Counted from the first letter of the stretch, positions 26,501-35,211 are shown. The stretch is 64,000 bases of DNA from Bin5 sp965221345 (GCA_965221345.1 CBDCSD010000001.1:1736001-1800000); one strand, 5' to 3'. Numbers and translations: made by a program. The notes: generated by a model from the sequence alone, not told the origin.

Positions 26501-28086
26501 GTACTGGTGGAGCCATCGGAGTGTGTTTCCCATACGCTGGCCTCTACCATATCCACTATTGGGGCGGTGGTGTCAGCCTGTGTATGTGACAATAGCGCAA
26601 TATGGTAGGCGGTCAGCAGGTAATCGAACCCACCGGGACCGGTGCTGCGGTCGTTGTCGGCGTCGATTGCGACCTCCCATTCATACTCCTTGGTGCCCTT
26701 TCCAAATTCCGTTCGATTGAACGTCAAGGTCTCCGGCAGGTCCCTGAGATGGAACACAACAGTTAATGTCTCGCCGGACAGGGAAGTTTCAACTTCGGTG
26801 ATGTCGATATGTGCGGCCGGCACATCTGCTACCTCATCGGCTAAAGTCTGACTAGGCGTAACTGCATCATTGGTATCACATTGGCTGGAGGATGTGCTCT
26901 GACTTTGCGCTACATAGCATCCGACCTCATCGGAGCTGCCAAAATATTCGTACGTCCTGAATGCAAGCCGTGATTCTGCAGAGATGCCAGGAATATAGCT
27001 GGAGAGCGTTATCGTGTCCTCTTCTGGAGATACTTCGAGGGTGGGGACTACAGTTGACATAGAACTCCCAAGTCCCATTCTCCAGACGCGTGCCTCCACC
27101 TTGCTCTCAATGGACGCTCTCGCGTTACTCCCTTTCTCGGATGAAGGCACAACGTGACTGGCCAACAACTGGTACTCAAACCCACTACTGCCTGTCTCCC
27201 GGTCGTTGTCTACATCGATGGCCACCACCCATGCGTACTCCATCCGGTCTTCCCATATGCCTGTACGATTGAACGTCAGCGTCTCCGGCACGTCCCTAAG
27301 ATGGAAGACAACTGTCAGAGTTTCGCCGGACAAAGAGGTGCTCACCTCGGTTATATCCACATACGAATCGGTGAAGCTCTCGATCTCATCTGTTACGCTT
27401 TGCCCCGGCCCTATCACAGCCGCGCCGGCATCGCACCCCCAGGGTCCAACACTCTTTTTGTAAGAATCATTGCACTCTATCTGATCGGCCTCTCCGGCGA
27501 ACTGGACATCATAAGCCTCAAATGCCAATCGCGATTCGGATGTGATACCGGGAATGACACCGACGATCTTTATCGTGTCTGCCTCGGCAGAGACCGCAAG
27601 GTCGGCGTCCTCTAAAGTACTGGTGGAGCCATCGGAGTGTGTTTCCCATACGCTGGCCTCTACCATATCCGCTATTGGGGCGGTGGTGTCAGCCTGTTTA
27701 TGTGACAATAGCGCAATATGGTAGGCGGTCAGCAGGTAATCGAACCCACCGGGACCGGTGCTGCGGTCGTTGTCGGCGTCGATTGCGACCTCCCATTCAT
27801 ACTCCTTCGAGCCCTTTCCAAATTCCGTTCGATTGAACGTCAAGGTCTCGGGCAGGTCCCTAAGATGAAATACAACCGTCAAAGTCTCGCCGGACAGGGA
27901 AGTTTCGACTTCGGTAATGTCTATATGTGCGGCCGGTACGTCTGAGACGACATCGACCACCGAATTGCCCGGCGCAATCGGATCCACCGAGCTGCATTGG
28001 CTGGGCTCCTGCGCGAGAACAGGGATTGACCGCGAAACCACCAACAGGACCAGCACAAAAAAGCAGGCGTAGTTCTTGATTCTCAT
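23518..28086 (-). CDS. Giant secreted protein with eight tandem repeats of about 185 residues
   Basis: A 1522-residue protein with a signal peptide ending at VLAQ (about residue 26). It is built of eight repeats, each opening with a (A/S)(H/Y)xDxTEVxTSLSGETLT core and passing through FHLRDVPETLTFNRTG, EYxWEVxIDVDNDxETG and a closing EEDTITLSGxIPGITAES block. The Asp-rich DVDNDxETG segment looks like a calcium-binding loop in a beta-sandwich; the layout resembles DOMON/CBM9-like domains, which is only a guess. Repeats 1-2 and 3-4 are a recent duplication of a two-repeat block (about 1116 bases apart). Single Cys residues bracket most repeats. No catalytic motif, membrane anchor or sorting signal is visible. 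Likely an extracellular adhesion, binding or matrix protein. Confidence 0.85.
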   Translation of the reverse strand: MRIKNYACFFVLVLLVVSRSIPVLAQEPSQCSSVDPIAPGNSVVDVVSDVPAAHIDITEVETSLSGETLTVVFHLRDLPETLTFNRTEFGKGSKEYEWEVAIDADNDRSTGPGGFDYLLTAYHIALLSHKQADTTAPIADMVEASVWETHSDGSTSTLEDADLAVSAEADTIKIVGVIPGITSESRLAFEAYDVQFAGEADQIECNDSYKKSVGPWGCDAGAAVIGPGQSVTDEIESFTDSYVDITEVSTSLSGETLTVVFHLRDVPETLTFNRTGIWEDRMEYAWVVAIDVDNDRETGSSGFEYQLLASHVVPSSEKGSNARASIESKVEARVWRMGLGSSMSTVVPTLEVSPEEDTITLSSYIPGISAESRLAFRTYEYFGSSDEVGCYVAQSQSTSSSQCDTNDAVTPSQTLADEVADVPAAHIDITEVETSLSGETLTVVFHLRDLPETLTFNRTEFGKGTKEYEWEVAIDADNDRSTGPGGFDYLLTAYHIALLSHTQADTTAPIVDMVEASVWETHSDGSTSTFEDADLAVSAEADTIEIVGVIPGITSESRLAFEAYDVQFAGEADQIECHDPYSKSVGPSGCDSGVALIRPGQTVTDEIEGATDSYMDVTKVSTSLSGETLTAVFHLKDVPETLTFNRTGISENYMEYGWEVSIDVDNDRETGNDGFEYELAASHFVSPSEKGSNVKAPIESKVEANVLKARPDSFMYIIDATLEVSPEEDTITLSGYIPAITAESRLAFKTYDYYGSSDDIGCQAPPSQIAPASQCATDEPSVAPGQTATDDVSDVSAAYLDIAEISTSLAGETLTVVFRFRDIPETLTFNRTGTSANSMEYMWEVSVDVDADPETGDRGFEYLLSAYHIVRPAQEGDNTEAALEEVAKASVWERLSGGRTTTLRGARLAVSAEEDTMILSGRIPGITPDSRLSFRTHEYLGESDEVGCQAPPSLLTSSSQCDIDEAVTPGESVIDDVSDSLAAHMDVTEISTSLSGETLTVVFHLRDVPETLTFDRTGVPENVLEYSWEVSIDVDGNQETGFHGFEYNLSSIYVSSHGSSGRDRSAAISTDELQTNTWHLKSAGEAFPDVAFLEWARIDGSAEEDTITLSGEIPGITAESQLAFGVYDYLEGTDEVGCLSPFGLGQPIVQSSSDGPAVTPGHAVFDDVSHELAGHIDIRDVTTTLDGETLTVTFLLKDVPDTLTFDRTGVPEHALEYMWEVSVDVDNDPETGTDGFEYMLSAGYFVHPLATNSNTVAHITQPGFVEVGIWGLDREGNRILAEGSIEVSAEENTITLSGKIPGITAESPLKFKAHDYFDGSVEMSSYGPSITGLVNDTCQPDDAAIRPGQRVVDTISDTLPAHVDFTEVSTALIGSETLAVVFHLRDVPETLEFYRKNVPDDALEYKWEVSIDVDNDQETGLLGAEYSLGASHFAFSSSSGNSVHLHLSEAVQANSWKLDPGSGGPYLSSISLEVSPEENTITLIGYVPGITSQSRLVFEAYDFLNGSQQVACQVLSLTGDTE

Positions 28087-28383
28087 AGATCGTTCTCCTT
28101 AGAACTGGGTCGGCCCTGAAATTGCAATCAATGGCCTTCCAAACCGCGCGATGTCTGGGGCTATGAAAGGACGACAGACAGACAGTTGCCAAGCCGGGTC
28201 GATCTGATGTTCGCGTTCCGTTTTTGAAACTCCTCCTTTTTCCTTGGATGAACGACCGGTCACCATTGAACGGTTCCAATCCGGTCACAATTGCGGCTGT
28301 CATGCCGAAACTCGCTTACCAGTTTCTTCGAAGCATACGCCCCGTGCCTTATTGCCACAAAGTAGATAAAAAATCTCACACAG

Positions 28384-28422
28384 TTAATGGCACTTTGGTA
28401 TATATTCCCTTTTGAAGAGGTC
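28384..28422. repeat. Inverted-repeat arm on the upstream side of the giant repeat gene
   Basis: Reads TGGCACTTTGGTATATA followed by TTCCCTTTTGAAGAGGTCTG, the inverse of the arm at 23346-23384, with 17 identical bases and about 80 percent match over 38. It is 300 bases upstream of the start codon at 28086 and could also contain promoter elements. Confidence 0.5.
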
Positions 28423-28481
28423 TGGACCGGGTGAGGACGGTCTGTCTGAAGCAGGACTGGTCAGTTTTTGGTTTCGAGGTA

Positions 28482-28590
28482 ACCACTCAGCTATTGTGCT
28501 GAAAGAAGGTGCAAACGTATAGTGAACAGAAAGCTAATGCGAATCCAATCGTAGGTGCAGTAGGCTAAGAAATATGAGCAAGCTAATGTA
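28482..28590 (+). mobile_element. Left-end remnant of an IS66-like element
   Basis: GTAACCACTCAGC resembles the IS66 end at 868, and the following AGCTAATGCGAATCCAATCG and the ATGAGC start region match the leader of that element (about 915-970) with several changes. The continuation of the same decayed copy seems to be at 29640-29842, with IS630 material in between. Confidence 0.6.
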
Positions 28591-28683
28591 GATCCCAAAT
28601 GAGACCAAGAGCATTGGTCAAGGGTTGTTGAGTTGTAGTAGAACCATCTGACAGACTCGATTTTTTGAGGAAAGGGAGCTAAG

Positions 28684-29275
28684 ATGGTGCGACCGGAATT
28701 GGAAAAATGGGGCCAGACTTTGGCCGATCTGCGGGTGCTGTCGGTGGAAGCCAAAGATGCACGCAGCCGGGAACGTTTTCTGGCTCTGTATATGATCGCA
28801 GACAACGAGTGCCTGTGCTTCGCTCGCAGATCGCATTAACTAGGATGGCGCCTACGATTTCTGCGCGGTACAGTGTTTCATCTGGAACGAGGGCAGTTGT
28901 AACAAAGAACACACGATTCAGTTCTTGCAGCGCATGGCTGAATGGCTGAATGATGCGCCGGGCGCAGTCGTGATCATCTGGGTCGGCGCCACCTAGAATC
29001 GGGCCAAGTCCGTTCAGGCTGCCGCCGCCAAACTCGGTCTCACTCACATCCCTCTGCCTGCCCATAGTCCCGACCTCAATCTGATTGGGAATCTCTGGCG
29101 CTGGATGCGAGAAGCGGTCACGCGCAACCACTGCCATCAGTCCATGCGTCACCTCTTCGATGCTTGCAAAGCCTTCATCGACCGTATCAATGCCCATCCC
29201 TATCAGGTCGTAACACGTCTGTGGCCTATATTTGAACTCGACCCAGAGCACGAAAAACTCTTGGTATCAAATTGA
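28684..29275 (+). pseudogene. IS630-family transposase remnant
   Basis: The 5' piece (MVRPELEKWGQTLADLRVL, ARSRERFLALYMIA) matches the N-terminal helix-turn-helix of IS630 transposases and stops at 28839. The 3' piece, in another frame, gives IPLPAHSPDLNLIGNLWRW and ends VSN-stop at 29275, the C-terminal DDE region. The middle, with the first two catalytic Asp residues, is largely deleted, and an in-frame TAG sits at about 28993. Dead element, probably inserted into the older IS66 remnant around it. Confidence 0.8.
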
Positions 29276-29639
29276 ACTTACATTAGATGTGGACAAAGAA
29301 CGTGACTGTTTACTTCTACGGAACAGTCTACACGCATCCCGCAGCGTCTGTGGCGCTTATATGTACCGGCTTCGGGACTTCGAGCTCCCGGAAGCGGTAC
29401 ATTGTTTGAAATGTCCTCTTTATTGGCGCGGAGCGTTAAATGACCAAAATCGTAGGACACATCCCAAAATGAGGGTGAGTTTCTGACGATCTCTGAGCAA
29501 CAATACTGAACTGCGCGACCTGCTGGTCTGGTCACCCCCAAATCTGGAGTGCACCCCGAATGCCGGTAGAGCGGGCGAGACGCCCGGGATCCCAGGATGC
29601 AGCCTGTGCGACAAATCTTGGTCTCAAAGAGAACTTATA
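29276..29639. other. Non-coding stretch within the insertion-sequence graveyard
   Basis: No gene is supported. It contains a short GC-rich palindromic intergenic motif around 29565-29598 (AGAGCGGGCGAGACGCCCGG). The rest is probably degraded element sequence. Confidence 0.4.
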
Positions 29640-29842
29640 TTGGTTCAGATAGGCCACGAGCAACTAGAGCGATTAGACCAAGAGAGACTGATCGAGCTGA
29701 TTCTGGTTCTGTAGCAGCAATTGGCTGCGCAATAGGAGTTGATCCAGGAATTGCAGGATCAACTGGCGAAAGACAGTCACAATAGCAGCAAGCCGCCCAG
29801 CAGCTATGGTTTGAAGAGAGTCAGACGAAAGAGTTTGCATGG
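29640..29842 (+). pseudogene. IS66-family transposase N-terminal remnant
   Basis: The translation gives HEQLERLDQERLIELILVL, a TAG, QQLAAQ, another TAG, then ELIQELQDQLAKDSHNSSKP and PSSYGLK. It is clearly homologous to residues 10-75 of the intact transposase at 956 but has at least two stop codons and then loses similarity. It appears to be the continuation of the remnant at 28482. Confidence 0.85.
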
Positions 29843-30643
29843 TTTTCAGGAGTATTATATCAGCGAGTCTCGGGGGATTCAGTTGGACTTCTTCAGACTG
29901 GCGGCAGCTTATAGAGCTACTGATGGAGCTCTCATCAGTAGCTACGACGTCAAAGGTCAGATCACCATAGTAATCTGGTGTGCGACTTCTGCATGGATGA
30001 TCCATCGGCCACCATTCTCTAGACTAGCATTCTGTGTGACACTGGTCTTCGTGAGGCGGCCCGCCTGTAGAGGTTTGTCAGAAATCCGCTTTCGTCCTCC
30101 ATCCATTTTCGGGCGGTCAAACCTCTGTGCCGGTTGGCGCGGCCGCCGGACAGGCTGCCAGCAGAGAGGCAATCACCAACAGCAGGAAATAGACTCGAAA
30201 GTCTAAACTCGGCCTTTCAGACTTGCAACTTGCCTATTGACTGGACAGCGTGATTCTTATGAGCAAGTGCAAACGACGTGCCTGGTGAAAAATGTAAGTC
30301 CAGGCATCCGGGCCATTGAGGGCGGAACAGGACAACCGGATTTTCTGGAGAGTGAGTAGGCAGATGGGGGAAGGCAGTAATCGTGTATGTCTAACAGCCC
30401 TTAATACCGGCAACCGCCGTTTTTCCAGTTCCGTCGCGTCCCCAAAAAACTCTTGTTTCCCTACTGTAGTTGAATGATGTCAGATGTTTATGAAAAATTA
30501 GGGGGAAAATTGTATGAATTTTTGTAAGTTCTGGTAGGAACTGGCATTATGGTCCAGAAGTAGTGAAGACCCGGCGACGAGTCCAGACACAATGCGGCAG
30601 CGCGGGAAGAGCTGGTATTGCGACCTGCAAGAGAGGTGGACTG
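29843..30643. other. Intergenic region without recognisable genes
   Basis: About 800 bases. Short frames here have no ribosome sites or family patterns. An imperfect inverted repeat involving AGAGGTTTGTCAGAAA (30070) and GGTCAAACCTCTG (30114) is present. Nothing else can be supported. Confidence 0.4.
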
Positions 30644-31282
30644 ATGAAACGAGCAGACGAACTGGCGCGCGAAAATGCGATGCTGCGGGAACGCCTGTCA
30701 CGGCTGAACGAGGCCAACCTGCTCATCAACGAGAGCATGGACTTTGAAACTGTGTTGTAAAGGGTGCTGGACTATGCCCGCGCGCTCTCGGAAACGCGCT
30801 ACGGGATGATCGCGCTCCTGGACAGTTCGGGAGGGAAGCAGGATTTTCTCTCCTCCGGCATCACCAAAGATGAACACGAACAGTTCCTGGTCCTTCCCGA
30901 GGGTCCGGAACTCTTCGAGCACTTCGGTAAGATTGTGGAGCCGCTGCGGCTCAAGGACGTTCACAGCCACGTCAGGGCCTTGGGCCTTCCCGCGTTCAAC
31001 CCGCCCGTACAGATGAGCCCCATTCTCGCCATTCTGGCGGTGCCAATCCGCCACCGCGAGTGGGACCATTCGAATGTGGCGCCGGAGGAGGAAGAGACGG
31101 TGGCGCTGCTGGAGGCGGATGCCGTTGCCAGCGTAAAGTTTGGCCCGGCAGACAGCAAGGGGTTTTCTAACCTGGTATGCGCTTGGCATAACTTGAACGG
31201 CAGGAAATCAGGATGCACTCGATTTGGGCGCGACCTCTTGGCGGATTACAAGGCTCTTGCGAACACGGCGGAATTCGAGTAG
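30644..31282 (+). pseudogene. GAF-domain sensor/regulator gene, broken
   Basis: ATG 30644 follows GAGAGGTGG. The first 38 codons form a coiled helix (LARENAMLRERLSRLNEANL, ESMDFETVL), then TAA at 30758-30760 interrupts the frame. Beyond it the same frame continues as a GAF domain (RVLDYARALSETRYGMIALL, LPEGPELFEHFG, SHVRALGLPAF). The GAF domain is itself shortened: the segment after PIRHRE is degenerate and no output domain (kinase, HTH) follows. In intact relatives this module precedes a histidine kinase or LuxR-type output. Confidence 0.8.
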
Positions 31283-31344
31283 TTTGGTGATACAGCAAAC
31301 GCTCTCGACGGCCTACTGCGCCTAACCAGTCGAAAGAGATTCCA

Positions 31345-31662
31345 ATGTCCAAACAGTCACAACTGCGCCATGTCGTTCTTTTCCAGTTCAAGGATGGAAC
31401 GCCTAACGAGAAGGTAAGCGAAATCGAGGACGCGTTCCGCGCCCTACCGGCCAAGATCGACGGCATACAGGATTTTGAGTGGGGAACGGATGTCAGCGTC
31501 GAAGGCAAGGCGGACGGCTTCACCCACTGTTTTTTCGTTACGTTTGGCAGCGAAGCCGACCGCGACGCCTATCTGCCCCACGCCGACCACACGGCCTTCG
31601 GCGCGCTGCTGCGTCCGCACCTGGAGAAGGTGCTGGTGGTGGACTACTGGCAGCGGACGTAA
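31345..31662 (+). CDS. Dabb-domain (stress-responsive A/B barrel) protein
   Basis: A 105-residue single-domain protein with the Dabb pattern: LRHVVLFQFKDGT near the N-terminus, an EIEDAFRALPAKIDGIQDFE helix and strand, and FVTFGSEADRDAYLPHADHT followed by DYWQ. The fold is a dimeric ferredoxin-like alpha/beta barrel found in stress proteins, polyketide cyclases and sugar-catabolism accessory proteins. It lies tail to tail with the glycoside-hydrolase-like gene. Precise function unknown. Confidence 0.88.
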   Translation: MSKQSQLRHVVLFQFKDGTPNEKVSEIEDAFRALPAKIDGIQDFEWGTDVSVEGKADGFTHCFFVTFGSEADRDAYLPHADHTAFGALLRPHLEKVLVVDYWQRT

Positions 31663-31692
31663 AGGGTGTCGACCTTGGAGCGCACAGCGGCT

Positions 31693-33723
31693 TTAGCCAA
31701 GCGCAATCTCCACGATCTGATGGCCTTCCAGCTTGGGCACGGTGAAGTTGAGCCGTCCTTTTGACTCGCTGAATGCCAGGGCCTCGCCGTCCGGGACGCA
31801 GAGCACGCGCGCAACCGGCCCGGGCAGCCGCAGGCTCACTGCGACATCGTAGAGGGGCAGAACGTCCTCGATGACGTCGAAATCCTGGCCGCGGCGTTCC
31901 GGGACGTAGTGGAGCAGGTGGACGATCCAGCGACTTTCTTCAGCCTGCTCGTTGACCGCAGTCGACAGGCTGCTCGGCCCGCTGTGCCGCAGTAGGGGGT
32001 CGGGCAGGAGTATCTCCAAGGCGTTCAACAGCAGTTGCTTGCACCAACGGGGCGCGTTCTGATGGTACTGGCGGAAGATCGGGTGCGCGAAGTAAATCAC
32101 ATCGCCAGTCCGCGTCGCGGCCGGACTGGCCAATTCGCCGCTGCAAGGGGTTTGGCGGTGCGAGCAGAAATGTTGCCAGGTGCGGTCGAAGTAGGCCGGG
32201 GCCATCCTCGCCAGCACCTCCGTTTCGTCGCTGGTTGAGACCTCCAGCCCGCGTATGTACATGACGTATTCAGTATCGCGCAGCCCCTGCGCAAAGGCTC
32301 CCTCTGCTCGCAGGTAGTCGACGTAGTCGCCTTTGGCGAAGTTGCGGCCCCGCACCAGGTCGCCATGCCCGTCGACCGGGCCGTCGCCTGCCTTGCGAAC
32401 GCCCCAGGCGGGCAGCGCGAAGTCGGACAGGTCGGGCGTGAGGCCGGACTCGAACGAGGCGATCAGTTTTCCGCCGCCGGCCAGGTAGTCGGTCACCTTG
32501 CGCGCCAAACTCTCGTCGAGCGTCACCGCGTCGGGCAGGATCAGCAGGCGGTAGCCGTCCCAGTTGGTCTCGCTGTCGACAACATCGAACTGGTGGCCGC
32601 CCTCCTGCAGCATGCGCACGGCGGCGACGGTCTCGGCGGTCAGCCGCTCGCCAGTGAACTCCTCGAGTGTGAAGACGCCGATGTCGGTGAGGGGGCGGGC
32701 GCCGCGGCACCATGGCTCCTTGCGGGCAACATCGCGGTAGACCGGGCCGACGAGGTCGTAGGTGGCTTGGTCGAGCCGTCCGGTGGGGTGGAGCTGGTCG
32801 CCGATCGAGCATTTGGCGTTGAGGGCCAGCATCTGGAAGCACTCGAACTGCAGAGCCTCTGCGTTTTTGTAGGACTGGAAGTCGCCCCAGGAGGTGTGGA
32901 ACTTGCCGGTCATGCCGAGGCTGTCGTGGCCGGTGGTGCGGGCGTAGCGTTGCGACAGGGGGAAGTGCATGTAGCCCCAGCCGCCGGAGGGCAGCGATTC
33001 CAGCTCCCAGTGACTGTAGGTGTCGCCGGTGGTGCGCTGGCGCGGGCCGACGTGGCCGGAGTTGTAGAAGATGGTGCAGTCCTGGCTGTGGCCGCGCACG
33101 TGCGCCGACATTGCCCGTTTGAAGCGGTCGGTCACTTTCTGCCCGAACGCCTGCCGCTCGGCTTCGCAGGACGGGTCGATACCCTGGGTCAGCATCTCTG
33201 GCCGGCAGGCGGAGCAGGAGCAGTCCTGGTCTTGCACGATGTCGAAGAACAGCCCGTCAACGGCAGGCAGCAGCGCGAACATTTCATTGACGTGCGCCTT
33301 GAGGAAGTCGACGTAAGGAGTGTTCAGGCAGAGCTTGGCATAGAAACCGGCCTCGTAGGGCCTCTGCCCCTGAATCGAGCCGTCGGCTGCAACTTGCAAC
33401 CACTGCGGCTCCTGCTGCGCGGTGTAGTAGTCCCACTGAACGGTGGTGTAGATCGGCAGGCGGATGTTGCGGGCGTGGGCGGCTTCGATTTGCTGGGCCA
33501 GCAGGTTGCCCTGCAGGTGCGGGTGGCGGCGCTCCGGGTTCGCTTGGGTGTCGTAGAAGATCATGCCGTGATGGCCGCGAGCGAAGCAGGTGATCGAGTC
33601 TACGTGGGCGTCGACCAGCTGTTGGGCCCAGGCCGCGGCATCGAACTCGCCGCCGATGTTGGTGAGCTGCTCGCTGGTGTGGAAGTCGAGGTGGATCTGG
33701 CGGTAGCGGAGGAAGTCAGGCAT
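31693..33723 (-). CDS. Putative glycoside hydrolase: TIM barrel plus beta-galactosidase-trimerisation-like domain
   Basis: The start is set at ATG 33723, with AGGAG upstream, giving 676 residues. Residues about 10-350 form a TIM barrel (VDSITCFARGHHGMIFYD, then VDGLFFDIVQDQDCSCSACR with a likely catalytic Asp161). Residues about 380-560 resemble the glutamine-amidotransferase-like trimerisation domain of GH42 enzymes (GYRLLILPDAVTLDESLA, LAGGGKLIASFESG). A C-terminal sandwich follows. No signal peptide is seen. It matches uncharacterised GH42/GHL6-like proteins; substrate unknown. A decayed partial copy of its N-terminal region lies at 35343-35600. Confidence 0.75.
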   Translation of the reverse strand: MPDFLRYRQIHLDFHTSEQLTNIGGEFDAAAWAQQLVDAHVDSITCFARGHHGMIFYDTQANPERRHPHLQGNLLAQQIEAAHARNIRLPIYTTVQWDYYTAQQEPQWLQVAADGSIQGQRPYEAGFYAKLCLNTPYVDFLKAHVNEMFALLPAVDGLFFDIVQDQDCSCSACRPEMLTQGIDPSCEAERQAFGQKVTDRFKRAMSAHVRGHSQDCTIFYNSGHVGPRQRTTGDTYSHWELESLPSGGWGYMHFPLSQRYARTTGHDSLGMTGKFHTSWGDFQSYKNAEALQFECFQMLALNAKCSIGDQLHPTGRLDQATYDLVGPVYRDVARKEPWCRGARPLTDIGVFTLEEFTGERLTAETVAAVRMLQEGGHQFDVVDSETNWDGYRLLILPDAVTLDESLARKVTDYLAGGGKLIASFESGLTPDLSDFALPAWGVRKAGDGPVDGHGDLVRGRNFAKGDYVDYLRAEGAFAQGLRDTEYVMYIRGLEVSTSDETEVLARMAPAYFDRTWQHFCSHRQTPCSGELASPAATRTGDVIYFAHPIFRQYHQNAPRWCKQLLLNALEILLPDPLLRHSGPSSLSTAVNEQAEESRWIVHLLHYVPERRGQDFDVIEDVLPLYDVAVSLRLPGPVARVLCVPDGEALAFSESKGRLNFTVPKLEGHQIVEIALG

Positions 33724-33814
33724 TTGGTTGCGTGCTCCTGTTGGAAACGTGATCTGTATAGAGTCCAGTTCTGGTTGACGTCTGTTTGAACTGAGATTCG
33801 CAAGGTCAAAATAT

Positions 33815-33860
33815 GGTCTATCCACGAAGGGCACGAAGTTACACGAAGAAAACCCTTCGT
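33815..33860. repeat. Dispersed CACGAAGG-type repeat fragment
   Basis: TCCACGAAGGGCACGAAG followed by TTACACGAAGAAAACCCTTC, a piece of the family that forms the 91-bp array at 21519. The rest of 33724-34190 has no supported gene. Confidence 0.6.
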
Positions 33861-34190
33861 GGTCGACCCAGATCATGGTTGTCGTTTACGAGAATCACGC
33901 GAGAAACAATCCGATTCTGCCCGCCTGCGTCCTGTTTATGTCATATTGTGAGCAGTCTTCTCCAAATGTCAACGAAACCCAAAGCAGTTGTCGGATCGAG
34001 TTGCAGTGTATCGCAGTATACAGATCGAACCAATCGCCGGGCAGACATTCGAGTAAGTGGGCTGGCGTGAGAATCCAAATTCATTAGGCAATTTTGATGC
34101 GCCCAATATTGCGATGGGTGCAGTCCAAAAAGGGGGTGAGATATACTGGGAGGAGTGGATGATTAAGGAGGGGAAATTTCGATACCACTC

Positions 34191-34219
34191 TTGACATTTC
34201 GGTGTTCTTGTGTTAGGAT
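34191..34219 (+). promoter_or_regulatory. Promoter of the structured RNA upstream of DUF3800
   Basis: TTGACA at 34191-34196, an exact 17-base spacer, and TAGGAT at 34214-34219. The expected start of transcription, about 34226, coincides with the first base of the RNA's closing stem. Confidence 0.75.
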
Positions 34220-34225
34220 ATGGTT

Positions 34226-34291
34226 GCGTCTAGGAGGAGTCGCCAAGCGTCTCTGATCGGGGCCAATGCCCCTAACCTAGTCGCTTTTTTT
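34226..34291 (+). ncRNA. Compact three-stem structured RNA with terminator, 5' of the DUF3800 gene
   Basis: Closing stem: GCGTCTAGG (34226-34234) pairs with CCTAGTCGC (34276-34284), with one U-U mismatch, and is followed by seven T residues. Second stem: GGAGTCGC (34236-34243) pairs with GCGTCTCT (34247-34254) around the loop CAA. Third stem: GGGGC (34259-34263) pairs with GCCCC (34268-34272). Together they form a three-way junction of about 60 bases with its own promoter and terminator. A second copy at 39275-39334 keeps the sequence GCCAAGCGTC.CTGATC nearly unchanged. RNA motifs named DUF3800-I and onwards have been described upstream of DUF3800 genes; I cannot tell from memory whether this is one of them. 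Confidence 0.75.
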
Positions 34292-34305
34292 ATGGAGTTT
34301 CCCCA

Positions 34306-35211
34306 ATGCAACTATGCTACATTGATGAATCAGGAACGCCAGAACTAACTGGAAATACGTCTCACTTCGTGTTAGCAGGGATCTCAGTCCCTGATCAATA
34401 TTGGAGCCAACACAATAAACAGTTGGAGAAGATCAAGTCAAGTTACGGGCTGGGAGACGCAGAGATTCATGTTGCCTGGATGATGAGAACGTACATAGAA
34501 CAAGATTCGATTCCTGGCTTTGAGTCGATGACATATCAGAGGCGACGGTCAGAGGTGAGCAAACGCCGTTGAGCCGAGCTTTTTCGGTTACAAAAGGAGA
34601 ACCAAAAGGGATACAAGCAAATTCGAAAGAATTTTGGGAAAATTGAGGCCTATGCGCATCTTACGAAGTGTGAGAGGCGACAGGCCGTAACTGATATTGC
34701 GAAGCTCATATCAGAATGGGGTGTCGTCCGGTTGTTCGCGGAGTGTATAGACAAAGTTCATTTTGATCCAAATATGGCAAACACCTCAGTGCATGAACAG
34801 GCATTAGAGCAAGTCGTATCCCGGTTTGAACACTATTTGCGGAACAGTCAATCGGACTATGGGCTTCTCATTCACGATAACAACGACACTGTGGCGAAGA
34901 AACATACGGAGTTGATGAGGACATTCCTGCGCAAGGGAACACTTTGGACACAGATTGAGCATATCATTGAAACGCCAATGTTTGTCGATAGCCAATTGAA
35001 CAGTATGGTTCAGTTGGCTGACCTGTGTGCCTACTCAATCCGTCGATACATCGAAAACGATGAGGAGGAGCTTTTCGAACTGGTCTTCCAAAGGGCACAT
35101 AGGGTAGGAGCCACAACGGTAGGCATAAGACACTTCACTAGCCCAGGTTGCTCCTGCAAGATATGCGCCAACCATGTTCCTTCAGTTATAGCGGACAATC
35201 AGAACTCGTAG
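34306..35211 (+). pseudogene. DUF3800-family protein gene with one in-frame TGA
   Basis: The frame starts MQLCYIDESGTPELTG at ATG 34306 and continues for about 300 codons, broken only by TGA at 34570-34572 (after SKRR). Both hallmark motifs are present on either side of the stop: the N-terminal DESG (Asp8, Glu9) and the C-terminal QLADLCAYS near 35010. DUF3800 proteins are of unknown function, with acidic residues suggesting a metal-dependent nuclease-like fold. A pair of Cys residues (CSCKIC) lies near the end. It starts 14 bases after the T run of the structured RNA. The stop may be a mutation, a sequencing error, or a recoded codon. Loss of function is the simplest view. Confidence 0.75.

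Noticed and set aside
32365..33789. Antisense frame of 474 codons opposite the glycoside-hydrolase-like gene
   Set aside because: Shadow frame in GC-rich DNA; the opposite strand carries recognisable domains and a ribosome site.
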